NCBI RefSeq assembly: GCF_047872805.1 | Contig: NZ_JBLQUK010000008.1 | Coordinates: 90,245 to 154,244, forward strand | Direction: 5' to 3' | Length of the DNA stretch: 64,000 nt | From: Erythrobacter sp047872805 | GTDB taxonomy: Bacteria; Pseudomonadota; Alphaproteobacteria; Sphingomonadales; Sphingomonadaceae | In this document: positions 53,289 to 63,300 of the stretch, in pieces | Numbering within the stretch: position 1 is the stretch's first letter | Layout of the letters: the number at the start of each line of letters is the position of its first letter | Program-made: the position numbers and the translations under genes | The notes under the pieces: generated by a model | What the model saw: only the letters and a program-made list of their open reading frames with translations | Told to the model about the DNA's origin: nothing | The model's database searches: none

Positions 53289-54062
53289 ATGAACCTGTTC
53301 GATCTTTCAGGCCGCGTGGCCATCATCACCGGCGGCAATGGCGGGCTTGGTCTTGGCATGGCGCGCGGGCTGGTGAAGGCGGGCGCGAATGTCGCGATCT
53401 GGGCGCGCAATCCCGATAAGAATGATGCCGCCGCTCAGGAATTGGAAAGCTTAGGTGATGGAAAGGTCATCACCGCGCTGTGCGATGTTTCCGATGAGTT
53501 GGATATCGAGGCGGCTATGGCGGGAACGCTCGATCACTTCGGCCGCGTCGATGCTGTTTTCGCAAATGCCGGGATTTCGGGCGCGGGAACGCGCATTCCC
53601 GACATAACGGCAGAAGGCTGGGACGCGACCTTTACTGTCAACACGCGCGGCCCTGCGCTGGTCTACAAACACGTCACCCATCACATGATCGACCGCGCGG
53701 AAAACGGCGATCCAGGCGGCAAGCTGATTGTCACATCCTCCGGCCAGTCGATCATGGGGGTCAACAAAAGCTCCGATTATGCGGCGTCCAAGGCGGCGGT
53801 GAACGGACTGACTCGCGGCGCGGCTTTCGAACTGGCGCGCTATGATATCACCGCCAACGCACTGCTTTTCGGCTATTTCGAAACCGACATCACGGCAAAG
53901 GCCAATCCGAAATTCGCGCAGTGGATGGAACAGCGCATCCCGCTTCGCCGTCCGGGGGATCACGCTGGATTGGAGGGGCTGGCGGTGTTCTTTGCCTCCG
54001 AGCACAGCGATTACATCACCGGGCAATGCCTGCCGGTCGATGGCGGGCTGTCGATCAGCTAG
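53289..54062 (+). CDS. SDR-family oxidoreductase
   Basis: Short-chain dehydrogenase/reductase of 257 residues. The cofactor loop is TGGNGGLGLGMA, NAGISG follows the central strand, and the catalytic Tyr/Lys appear as YAASKAAV with the serine in VTSSGQS. The C-terminus carries the usual GQCLPVDGGLSI ending. It resembles gluconate-5-dehydrogenase or 3-oxoacyl reductase-like members, but the substrate cannot be read from sequence. ATG 53289 is fixed by the family N-terminus (MNLFDLSGRVAIITGG). Confidence 0.92.
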   Translation: MNLFDLSGRVAIITGGNGGLGLGMARGLVKAGANVAIWARNPDKNDAAAQELESLGDGKVITALCDVSDELDIEAAMAGTLDHFGRVDAVFANAGISGAGTRIPDITAEGWDATFTVNTRGPALVYKHVTHHMIDRAENGDPGGKLIVTSSGQSIMGVNKSSDYAASKAAVNGLTRGAAFELARYDITANALLFGYFETDITAKANPKFAQWMEQRIPLRRPGDHAGLEGLAVFFASEHSDYITGQCLPVDGGLSIS

Positions 54063-54131
54063 CAATCGAGGGAACGCGCCCCAATATGGGCCGTTGAGGC
54101 ACTACACTTTTGCAGACGGGACCCCCTCCAC

Positions 54132-55511
54132 TTGGCCGAAGATTATTCTGATTTCGACGACAAGCGCGCCGACCGTTCGCGCGAGCGTGCGGTGCCTTCG
54201 GGTCGGCTGGCGCGGTTCGGTACGTTCGGACGGCTGGTCGGCGGGGTCGCGGGGGGGATGGCAGCCGAAGGCGCACGGCGGCTCTCCAGCGGTGAACGGA
54301 TTTCCGCGCGCGACCTGATCCTGACCCCCGGCAATGTCCAGCGATTGACCGACCGGCTGGCGCATCTGCGCGGCGCGGCGATGAAGATGGGGCAGATGAT
54401 CAGCTTGGATTCGGGGGATTTCCTGCCGCCGGAACTGTCGAAAATCCTCGGAACGCTGCGCGATCAGGCCAATTTCATGCCGACGCGGCAACTTGATCAG
54501 GTGCTGAAGGCCGAATGGGGCAATGATTGGCGCAAACAATTCCGCTGGTTCAACCCCCGCCCCATCGCCGCCGCCAGCATCGGACAAGTGCACAAGGCGC
54601 TGACCCGCGACGGTCAGGAACTGGCGATCAAGGTGCAATATCCCGGCGTCGCTAAAAGCATCGACAGCGACGTCGACAATGTGATGACGCTGCTGAAAGT
54701 GGCTGGCTTTGCACCGCCCGAACTGGAGATGGGCAAACTGCTCGCTGCGGCCAAGCAACAGCTGCACGAGGAAGCCGATTACGAGCGCGAAGGCGCGCAG
54801 ATGGAGCTGTATCGCCGCCGGTTGGAGCGCGAGGACGGTTTCGTCGTCCCGCGCCTTCACGAAGGGCTGACGCGCGGATCAATCCTCGCCATGAGTTTCG
54901 AGGAAGGTGTCAGCATCGAGGAGCTCGAACAGGAAACGCCCGAACGCCGCGACGCAACGATGGAGCGGTTGATGCGGCTGGTGGCGCGCGAATTGTTCGA
55001 ATTCGGGGTGATGCAGACCGATCCCAATTTCGCCAATTTTCGTTTTCGTCCTTCAACGGGGGAAATCGTGCTGCTCGATTTCGGTGCCTGCCGTGATGTC
55101 GATCCCGATGTCTCCAACGGTTATCGGCGGATGTTGGCTGCGGGCCTTCAGGGCGACCGCGAGGAAGTGCTCGCAGCGACGATCGAATCCGGCTTCATGA
55201 TGCCCATTGTCGCGGAAAAGCACCCGGAACGGGTCAACCGCATGATCGACATTGTGATTGGCGAAATGCGAGAGGATAAGCCCTTCGACTTTGGCGACCG
55301 CGGTTTTGTGCCGCTGCTGCGTGAGGAAGGTTTTGCCATTGCGCAGGACAAAGACACTTGGGCCTTCCCCCCGATTGAAACCTTGTTCGTGCAGCGCAAG
55401 GTGAGCGGGACTGCGCTGTTGGGCGCGCGGCTGAAAGCCAAGGTCAACATTCGCCGGATGACGGAGGAGGTGCTGGCATCGACCAAGCCCCTCCCCGCCA
55501 AAGCGGCCTGA
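54132..55511 (+). CDS. ABC1/UbiB-family atypical kinase
   Basis: 459 residues of the ABC1/ADCK/UbiB family, which supports ubiquinone and isoprenoid lipid metabolism. Family marks: the KxGQ motif (AAMKMGQMISLD), the Ala-rich nucleotide loop AAASIGQVHKA, the lysine strand LAIKVQYPGV, catalytic-loop TDPNFANF and metal-binding LLDFGACRDV. TTG 54132 is the only reasonable start and lacks a strong ribosome binding site. There is no membrane anchor near the C-terminus, unlike classical UbiB. Converges with the DUF885 gene with three bases between stops. Confidence 0.9.
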   Translation: MAEDYSDFDDKRADRSRERAVPSGRLARFGTFGRLVGGVAGGMAAEGARRLSSGERISARDLILTPGNVQRLTDRLAHLRGAAMKMGQMISLDSGDFLPPELSKILGTLRDQANFMPTRQLDQVLKAEWGNDWRKQFRWFNPRPIAAASIGQVHKALTRDGQELAIKVQYPGVAKSIDSDVDNVMTLLKVAGFAPPELEMGKLLAAAKQQLHEEADYEREGAQMELYRRRLEREDGFVVPRLHEGLTRGSILAMSFEEGVSIEELEQETPERRDATMERLMRLVARELFEFGVMQTDPNFANFRFRPSTGEIVLLDFGACRDVDPDVSNGYRRMLAAGLQGDREEVLAATIESGFMMPIVAEKHPERVNRMIDIVIGEMREDKPFDFGDRGFVPLLREEGFAIAQDKDTWAFPPIETLFVQRKVSGTALLGARLKAKVNIRRMTEEVLASTKPLPAKAA

Positions 55512-55514
55512 AAA

Positions 55515-57281
55515 CTACTCCTGACCGGCCAGTTGCGCCGCTATCCAGCGGTCCACATGCTGTTCGAGAACAGAGAGCGGCACCGCTCCGTTTTCAAGCA
55601 CGGTGTCGTGAAAATCGCGCAGCGAGAAATTGGCGCCCAAGGCGTTCTCGGCGCGGCTGCGCAATTCGCGGATCTTCAATTCGCCAATCTTGTATGCCAG
55701 CGCCTGACCTGGCCACGTCATATAACGATTGACCTCTGCATCGATATTGGCGGGAGAGAGCGCGGTGTTGTCGGTCATGAAATCGGCCGCCTGTTGCTTG
55801 CTCCAACCCTTTGAATGCAGCCCTGTATCGACCACCAACCGGGTCGCGCGCCACATTTCATAGGACAGCCGCCCCATCTGTTTCGCCGGAGTATCATACA
55901 GCCCCATCTCAATTCCCAGTCGCTCTGAATAGAGCCCCCAGCCTTCGACAAAGGCGGTGAAGAAGGTGCCGTTGGCGCGCAAGGGATGGATGTCGAGTTC
56001 CTGCTGCAACGCAATCTGCAGGTGATGCCCCGGCACCGCCTCATGCACGCCGAGCGCGGGCAATTCCCACAAGGGGCGCTGATCCAGTTCGGTTGTGTTG
56101 ATCCTGTAAATCCCCGCTGCACCCGTCTCCAGCGATCCCGGCTCGTAATAGGCGGTGGTGTTGCCCGGCGCATTGGGCGCAGGGATTGGCGACACGGTGT
56201 AGGGTTGGCGCGGGAGACGGCCGAACAATTCCGGCAGGAACCCGTCGATATGCTTGGCCAAGGCGGCGGCATAGCGGACATATTCATCCGCATCGGTCAT
56301 GTAATATTGCGGATCAGTGCGCAGATGCTCGATGAAGGCTTCGCGGCTATCAAACCCGGCCTCGGCGGCGACCTGTTCCATTTCAGCCCGGATGCGCGCG
56401 ACTTCGGACAGGCCAAGATCGTGCACTTCCTGCGGGGTCATATCAGTCGTGGTAAAGCTGCGCACGCGATAAGCGTAATATTCGTCACCGCCCGGCGTGG
56501 CGAGAATTCCCGGCGTGCCGGAGCGACAGTTGGGCGCATATTCATCGGTGTAAAACGTCAGGAATTCGCGGTAGGCGGGGATCACCCGGCCTTCGATTGC
56601 GGCCTCCGCTTCGGATTTCAGCCTTGCCCAGTCGGCATCGGAAACTGCACCCGGTTTGTCGCCAGCCAGCGGCTCCCAGAAGGAGGACTGAGTGTAATCC
56701 TCTACCAATTGCTGCTCTATGCGGTTTTCAAATCCCTCCATCGGCTCGCACGGCTGCGCCATGCCGAGCGCCACCGCCTGACGGCTGCGTTCGATTCCCT
56801 GCCGGTTGAATGCCTCAAACGCGGCAAGCCTGCTGACATAACTTTGGTAATCGGCGAGCGAGAAAAACGGTGAGCGGTGCGGCAAGGAAGCAAAGCCCGA
56901 AAACCAGCCGCCGCGGTTGGTGAACAGGATAAAGCGATCCTGGTCATGCTCGCTGCCAGCCACAAAATCGGCAAGGCTGCTCTGCATGACTGCGTAATCT
57001 ATCTGAAGATCGGTCGGCAGTGCTTCGGCATCAATTGCCGCCAGCCGGCCGAGAAATTCTCGCGCCTCGGCAACTTGCCGCTCATATTCGGCAAGCGAAA
57101 GATCACCCAATTTCCCGTCCCCGCGCCGGTCACCTACGCTGGTTGCCAGACTGGGAGAACTGTCGAGATTGGCTTGCCATACTTCTTCGCGCAGCGCGGT
57201 GTAATCATCACTTGGTCCAGCAACAGCGGATGCAACAGGCAAGGCCGACAAGATCAGGCCGCAGATCAGGTTACGATACAA
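55515..57281 (-). CDS. Exported DUF885 putative metallohydrolase
   Basis: 588 residues with a signal peptide (cleavage near SAVAG, residue 22). The DUF885 signature HEAVPGHHLQ supplies an HExxxGHH metal-binding pattern, followed by AFVEGWGLYSERLG with a candidate third ligand Glu; these resemble gluzincin-like peptidases. A dipeptidase role has been proposed for relatives, but activity here is unproven. The start is TTG 57281 (no ATG near), with GGAG about nine bases upstream. Standalone minus-strand gene divergent from the phosphatase. Confidence 0.9.
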   Translation of the reverse strand: MYRNLICGLILSALPVASAVAGPSDDYTALREEVWQANLDSSPSLATSVGDRRGDGKLGDLSLAEYERQVAEAREFLGRLAAIDAEALPTDLQIDYAVMQSSLADFVAGSEHDQDRFILFTNRGGWFSGFASLPHRSPFFSLADYQSYVSRLAAFEAFNRQGIERSRQAVALGMAQPCEPMEGFENRIEQQLVEDYTQSSFWEPLAGDKPGAVSDADWARLKSEAEAAIEGRVIPAYREFLTFYTDEYAPNCRSGTPGILATPGGDEYYAYRVRSFTTTDMTPQEVHDLGLSEVARIRAEMEQVAAEAGFDSREAFIEHLRTDPQYYMTDADEYVRYAAALAKHIDGFLPELFGRLPRQPYTVSPIPAPNAPGNTTAYYEPGSLETGAAGIYRINTTELDQRPLWELPALGVHEAVPGHHLQIALQQELDIHPLRANGTFFTAFVEGWGLYSERLGIEMGLYDTPAKQMGRLSYEMWRATRLVVDTGLHSKGWSKQQAADFMTDNTALSPANIDAEVNRYMTWPGQALAYKIGELKIRELRSRAENALGANFSLRDFHDTVLENGAVPLSVLEQHVDRWIAAQLAGQE

Positions 57282-57346
57282 TTGTTTTCTCCGTTTTCAG
57301 GATGTTAATGCTTGCATTGGGCAACTCCATACTTTTAGAGAGCGCC

Positions 57347-57844
57347 ATGCACGCCGCCACGCAAACCAAGCCTGCTGTACTGTTTGTATGCCTCGGCAAT
57401 ATTTGCCGCTCGCCCATGGCCGAAGGCGCAATGCGTGACGCCGCGCACAAGGCCGGGCTGGATATAATTGTCGCGTCTGCGGGCACAGCCAATTATCACA
57501 TCGGCAATGCCCCTGACCCCCGCGCGATTGCAACTGCGCGCGCGCACGGAGTGGATATTGGCGACCAGATCGGCAGGCAATTGTCGGAAAATGATTTTTA
57601 CACTTTCACCCATATCATTGCCCTCGATAAAGCGAATATCGCCGGGATCAAGGCGCGCGCTCCGCGTCAGGGTAAAGCGAAGGTGGAATTGCTGCTCGAT
57701 GTGCTCGATCATCGCAAGGGCGTGGCCGTGCCTGATCCCTATTACGGCGATGATGCAGACTTCGAAAAATGCTGGAAGACTATCGCCGAAGCCGTTGATG
57801 CGCTGGTTGTCAGATTTTCCAGATTGCAACAAAACGCCGCCTAG
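57347..57844 (+). CDS. Low-molecular-weight protein tyrosine phosphatase
   Basis: 165-residue phosphatase. The P-loop is FVCLGNICRSPMAE with nucleophile Cys15 and Arg21; the general acid lies in VPDPYYGDDADF. In bacteria this family often dephosphorylates tyrosine kinases that control polysaccharide export or acts on small phosphoproteins; the substrate here is unknown. ATG 57347 is preferred over 57302 because AGAGAG sits before it and the family N-terminus starts near there. No tyrosine kinase gene is adjacent. Confidence 0.92.
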   Translation: MHAATQTKPAVLFVCLGNICRSPMAEGAMRDAAHKAGLDIIVASAGTANYHIGNAPDPRAIATARAHGVDIGDQIGRQLSENDFYTFTHIIALDKANIAGIKARAPRQGKAKVELLLDVLDHRKGVAVPDPYYGDDADFEKCWKTIAEAVDALVVRFSRLQQNAA

Positions 57845-57858
57845 CGCGCATACAGGCC

Positions 57859-59934
57859 TCAACCGCCGCGCAGCAATTGCACGCCCCAATCGCGTTCAAA
57901 CAGATACAGCAGTATCCGCGCGGCCTCTCCCCTTGGCGAAGTCAGCCCGCCATCGCGGTCGATCAGCAGACGCGCATCAGCATGGGCAATCGGGAGCAAT
58001 TGCTGGACCTGTTCGAGATTGGCGATCCGGAACGCCGCCTCACCCGATTGCCGCGTGCCCAGCAATTCCCCGCCGCCGCGCAGTTTCAGATCCTCTTCAG
58101 CGATGCGAAAACCATCCTGCGTCTCGCGCATCAGCGCCAGCCGCTGCTTGCCGGTTTCGGACAATTCGCCGCCGCGCAGCAGCAGGCACACCGACTTTTC
58201 GCTCCCCCGCCCGACGCGCCCGCGCAATTGGTGAAGCTGCGCCAGTCCAAATCGCTCCGCCTGTTCGATCACCATCAGGGTTGCAGCGGGCACATCGACC
58301 CCGACCTCGATCACCGTGGTCGCCACCAGCAATTTCGCTGCGCCGCTGGCAAAGCGTTCCATATTGGCGTCTTTGACCTCTGGTTTGAGTTGACCGTGGA
58401 CCATCACCACATCGTCGCCGAACCGCGCGCGAAGCGCCGCATAGCGCGCCTCCGCCGCCGCAATGTCGTCGGTCTGCCACGATCCGTCCATTTCGCGCAC
58501 CATCGGACACACCCAATAGGCTTGGCTGCCGCTCGCCAGATGGCGTTCGACACCGGCGACAACATCCTCGATCCGTTCCTGCGCGATGACCCGGGTGTCG
58601 ATGGCTTGGCGTCCAGGTGGCAATTCATCAAGTCGGCTGACATCCATTTCGCCGTAATGCGCCAGCGTGAGGCTGCGCGGGATCGGGGTTGCGGTCATGG
58701 CCAGCGTATGCGGCGCGCGCCTGCCCTTTCCAGCGAGCGCCAGTCGCTGAGCAACGCCGAAACGGTGCTGCTCGTCGATCACCACCAGCCCGAGATCGCG
58801 GTAGGCGACGCTGTCCTGAAAGATCGCATGGGTGCCCACCAATATCTGGATCGACCCGTCCAGCAATCCCATCAGGATGCTCTCGCGCTCCCTGCCTTTG
58901 GCCCGGCCGGTGAGGAGTGCGACCTCTACACCGGCGGGCGCGGCCAGTCTGCGCAAGGTCTCGTAATGCTGCCTTGCGAGGATTTCAGTGGGCGCGAGCA
59001 GCGCCGCTTGCTTGCCAGCCTCGTTGGCGATCAGCATCGCCTCCAGTGCAACCACGGTTTTGCCCGCACCGACATCGCCTTGCAACAGCCGCAACATGGG
59101 GGCTTCCTGCTGCAAATCGCCTTCAATCTCGGCGATGGAGCGGGTTTGCGCGCCGGTCATGGCGAATGGCAATTGCACCCGGCTGCGAAGGCTGCCGTCG
59201 CCGATCAACGCCTGCCCTCTGCGCCGCCGCCCCTCGGCTTTGACCATCAACAGCGCGAGCGAATTGGCGAGCAATTCGTCATAGGCAAGCCGGTCGCGCG
59301 CCTTGGCCTCCGTTCCGCTATGCGCCAGCCGCAGCGCATCCCGCCACGCGGGCCAGCCGCTGCGCGCCAATTGCCCTGGCTCAGTCCATTCGGGCAGTTC
59401 GGGCAAACGCTCCAGCGCTTGCGCCACCAGCCCTGCAATCTTGGGCTGCGTCAACCCTTCGGACAGGGCATAAACAGGCTCGTTCAAGCGCGCGAGATGC
59501 GCCGCCGATTCCTGCTCGACATGGTCGGGATGGACGATCTGCAGCATGTCGCCATAGCGGTCGAGCCGCCCCGCAACCCAGCGCTTCTCACCCACCGGCA
59601 GCTGTTTCTTCGCCGTGTAGGAGGCGCGCCCGAAATAGGTCAGCGCGCAGATATTGCCAATCTCGTCCTGCGCCAGCACGCGGTACGGACCGCGCCCCGG
59701 ATTGTAAGGCGCGCGGTGCTCGGTCGCGGTCAGCGCGACGATCACCTGTTCGCCCTCTGCCCCTTCGTCAAGATTGGCGATTGCGCGGCGCGTCACGAAC
59801 CGTTCGGGCAGGTGATAGGCCACGTCTTTGATCCGCGTCAGGCCCAGCTTTTCGAGCGGCTTCGCCAATTTCGGCCCGACACCTTCGAGCGTCTGGCTTT
59901 CGGCAAAGATCGGGTTGAGCACTTCGGGACGCAT
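57859..59934 (-). CDS. recG: ATP-dependent DNA helicase RecG
   Basis: Remodels stalled forks and branched DNA. The 691-residue protein has an N-terminal wedge domain (GVGPKLAKPLEKLGL then an OB-like segment), a helicase domain with GDVGAGKTVVA (Walker A), VIDEQHRFGV (motif II) and MTATPIPRSL (motif III), then motifs V-VI (QAERFGLAQLHQLRGRVGRG). Divergent from sdhE-mfd, the arrangement common in alphaproteobacteria. The opposite strand has a long open frame, which I consider a coding shadow. Confidence 0.96.
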   Translation of the reverse strand: MRPEVLNPIFAESQTLEGVGPKLAKPLEKLGLTRIKDVAYHLPERFVTRRAIANLDEGAEGEQVIVALTATEHRAPYNPGRGPYRVLAQDEIGNICALTYFGRASYTAKKQLPVGEKRWVAGRLDRYGDMLQIVHPDHVEQESAAHLARLNEPVYALSEGLTQPKIAGLVAQALERLPELPEWTEPGQLARSGWPAWRDALRLAHSGTEAKARDRLAYDELLANSLALLMVKAEGRRRRGQALIGDGSLRSRVQLPFAMTGAQTRSIAEIEGDLQQEAPMLRLLQGDVGAGKTVVALEAMLIANEAGKQAALLAPTEILARQHYETLRRLAAPAGVEVALLTGRAKGRERESILMGLLDGSIQILVGTHAIFQDSVAYRDLGLVVIDEQHRFGVAQRLALAGKGRRAPHTLAMTATPIPRSLTLAHYGEMDVSRLDELPPGRQAIDTRVIAQERIEDVVAGVERHLASGSQAYWVCPMVREMDGSWQTDDIAAAEARYAALRARFGDDVVMVHGQLKPEVKDANMERFASGAAKLLVATTVIEVGVDVPAATLMVIEQAERFGLAQLHQLRGRVGRGSEKSVCLLLRGGELSETGKQRLALMRETQDGFRIAEEDLKLRGGGELLGTRQSGEAAFRIANLEQVQQLLPIAHADARLLIDRDGGLTSPRGEAARILLYLFERDWGVQLLRGG

Positions 59935-59989
59935 CGCCTTATCCTATACCCGGTTGCGCCATTTCTGCGAGTGCCTTACCGCGTCTGGC

Positions 59990-60298
59990 ATGTCCGTTTT
60001 ACCCACATCCGATTCCAGCGTTGCGGAGGCAAGGCCGTTTGCCGAGCGTCTGGCCCGCGCCAAATTTCGCGCATGGCACCGCGGCACGCGCGAGGCGGAT
60101 TACATGATCGGCGGCTTCTTTGATCGCTATGCGGATGGCTGGGGCGATGACGAGATGGCGTGGTTTGAGGCTTTACTCGACGAAGACGATGTCGATGTGA
60201 TGGCCTGGGGCCTGCAAACCCAGCCGGTGCCGGAACGGTTTCAGGGCGCGCTGATCGAAATGATGCAGAGGCTCGACTACGTCGATATCCCGGGCTAG
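59990..60298 (+). CDS. sdhE: Succinate dehydrogenase assembly factor SdhE
   Basis: 102-residue helical protein that promotes covalent FAD attachment to SdhA. The conserved segment RGTREADYMIGGFFDRY (around residues 39-55) matches the family RG-x-x-E-x-D motif, followed by the acidic LLDEDDVDVMAW. The start at 59990 is set by length and similarity; ribosome binding site is weak. It lies between recG (divergent) and mfd (63 bases downstream), a conserved neighbourhood. Confidence 0.9.
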   Translation: MSVLPTSDSSVAEARPFAERLARAKFRAWHRGTREADYMIGGFFDRYADGWGDDEMAWFEALLDEDDVDVMAWGLQTQPVPERFQGALIEMMQRLDYVDIPG

Positions 60299-60360
60299 GG
60301 CGCGGCTCCTTTCCCTTTGCGACGTGAATGCGCGCCGCCGCTGCGACCTTAGACCAGATC

Positions 60361-63300
60361 ATGCCCGACCTCGACCGCATCCTTAACGCGGACGCACCGC
60401 TGACCCTGTCCTCGCTGCCGCGCGGGGCGCAGCCGCTGGTCATGAGCGACCTTGCGCGCGCGGCGCAGCGGATCAAGGGCGGGCAGCGCGCGGTGTTCAT
60501 CGCACCCGACGATGCGGCGATGCACAGCCTGGCAGAGGCCGCGCGGTTCTTCGCCCCGGAAATCGAGGTCATCGAATTCCCGGCTTGGGATTGCCTGCCC
60601 TATGACCGGGCCAGCCCGGCGCTTTCGGTCAGCGCGGCGCGGCTGTCGGCGCTTTACCGGTTGCAGCGCGCCGCGACTGGGCCGCAATTGCTGGTCACCA
60701 CGGTCAACGCCGCTTTGCAGCGGGTCATTACCCCGTTCCGGGTTCGGCAAAGCGTGCGCGAGTTCAGGCCCGGCATGTCCATTGGCCATGAAAGCCTTGC
60801 CGCTTTGCTCATCCGTCAGGGATATTCCCGCACCGATACAGTGATCGACCATGGTGAATTTGCAGTGCGCGGGTCGATTGTCGACATCTTCCCCTCCTCG
60901 CTTGACGAAGGCTTACGGCTCGATTTCTTTGGCGATGATCTGGAAAGCTTGCGGCTGTTCGATCCCTCAACCCAGCGCAGCACCGGGCGGCTGGATGCCC
61001 ATCTGCTGCTGCCTGCGTCCGAGGCGCTGCTGGACGAAGACAGCATCAAACGCTTTCGCTCACGCTACCGCGAGCAGTTTGGCGCTTCGGCAACGCAGGA
61101 CCCGCTGTACGAAGCCGTCAGCGACGGGCGGCGGCTGGCAGGGATGGAACATTGGCTGCCGCTGTTCGAGGAAGAGCTCGCGAGCCTATTCGATTATCTG
61201 AGCGGCGACGATGTGGTGGTCATCGATCAGGCTGCGCTGGGTGCTGCCGATGAACGGCTGCGTGACATTGCCGATTATCACGAACAACGCGGGCGATTGA
61301 GCGGCGAAAAGAGCGGCAGCTACCGGCCGCTGGCGACCGACGCATTGTATGTGGGCGATGGCGCGTTCAAAACTGCGCTCGCCGCTGCACCCGCGCACCG
61401 CGCCAGCGTCTTTGCCGCACCCGATGGCGGCGACCACCTCGATTTCGGGTTCCGCGCAGCGCGCGATTTCTCACCAGAGCGCGCGCGCGGCGACAATGTT
61501 TACGAAGCGGCGGCAAAACACTTGCTCAGCGTCGCAAAATCGGGCCGCAAACCGTTGTTCGCCGCCTATTCCAACGGCAGCCGTGCGCGCATTGCGTCAA
61601 TCCTAGAGGAAGCGGGCGCTCCCGCCGCACTCGCCGAAAGCTGGCAGGACGCGCTGGGACGGGCCGCCAAGGGCAAGACCGCCGCCATGGTGCTCCCGCT
61701 CGAAACGGGATTCGCCAATGACGATCTGGAGATCATCACAGAGCAGGATGTGCTCGGTGACCGGCTCGTGCGGCGCAAGAAAAAGCGCAAGGATGCCGAT
61801 GCTTTCCTCGCCGAACTTCAAGCGCTGGCGCAGGGCGATCTGGTGGTCCATGTCGAACACGGGATCGGCAAATATCTCGGCCTTGAGCCCGTGCCCGTGG
61901 GCAAGAGCCAGCATGATTGCGTCGCGCTGGAATATCGCGGGGGGGACAAATTGTTCATCCCGGTCGAGAATATCGACGTGCTGTCGCGCTATGGCTCCAG
62001 CGAGGAAAGCGTCCCGCTGGACCGGCTTGGCGGCGAGGCGTGGCAAAAACGCCGCGCCAAGCTCAAAGAACGCATCACCGCCATTGCCGGGGAGTTGATG
62101 AAAGTCGCGGCCCAGCGTGCGCTCAGGAAAGCGCCGGTTTTTGAGGCCGATGAGGCAAGCTATAATCCCTTCGTTGACCGCTTCCCATGGGAGGAGACCG
62201 AGGATCAGGACGCCGCCATTGCCGATGTCCTGCGCGATCTGGAAAGCGGCAGGCCGATGGACCGGCTGGTGTGCGGCGACGTTGGCTTTGGCAAAACCGA
62301 GGTCGCATTGCGCGCCGCATTTGTCGCCGCAATGAGCGGTCAGCAAGTCGCGGTGGTTGCCCCCACCACCCTGCTCGCACGGCAGCATTACAATGGCTTT
62401 GTTGAACGCTTCTCCGGCTTCCCGCTCAATGTCGGGCGATTGTCGCGGTTGGTTTCCGCAAAGGAAGCCGCCGAAACCCGCGAGGGGCTGGCTAAGGGTT
62501 CGGTTGATCTGGTGATCGGCACCCATGCGATCCTGTCCAAATCGACCGAGTTCAAGAATCTCGGGCTCGTGATCGTTGACGAGGAACAAAGGTTCGGCGT
62601 CACGCATAAGGAAAAGCTGAAGCAATTGCGCGCCGATGTGCACATGCTCACCCTTACCGCCACGCCGATCCCGCGCACGCTGCAAATGGCGATGAGCGGC
62701 CTGCGCGAACTTTCCACCATCCAGACCCCGCCGGTCGACCGGCTGGCGGTGCGCACCTATGTGATGGAGTGGGACGACATGGTGATGCGCGAGGCATTGC
62801 TGCGCGAACATCACCGCGGCGGGCAGAGCTTTATCGTCGTGCCGCGCATTTCCGACATGGCTGATGTCGAACAATGGCTGCGCGACAATGTGCCCGAAGT
62901 GAAGCCGATCTCCGCCCATGGCCAAATGGGCGCAGGCGAGATCGAGGAGCGCATGAGCGCGTTCTACGATGGCAAATACGAAGTCCTGCTATCGACCACC
63001 ATCGTCGAAAGCGGACTCGATCTGCCGAGCGCCAACACCATCATCATCCATCGGGCTGACCGTTTTGGTCTGGCGCAATTGTATCAGCTGCGCGGGCGCG
63101 TGGGCCGGTCAAAAATCCGCGCCTATGCCTATCTCACCACTCCGGCAGACACGCAGCTTTCCGAAATCGCCGAGAAACGGCTCAAGGTATTGAGCGATCT
63201 CGACAGCCTTGGCGCAGGGTTCCAGCTGGCCAGCCACGATCTCGACATTCGTGGCGCGGGCAATCTGCTGGGCGATGAGCAATCGGGCCATATCCGCGAG

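Noticed and set aside
57877..60123. 748-codon open frame opposite recG
   Set aside because: High-GC antisense frame without recognisable domains; recG on the other strand has complete helicase motifs. Similar antisense frames at 5134-6651 and 61603-62925 were rejected for the same reason.
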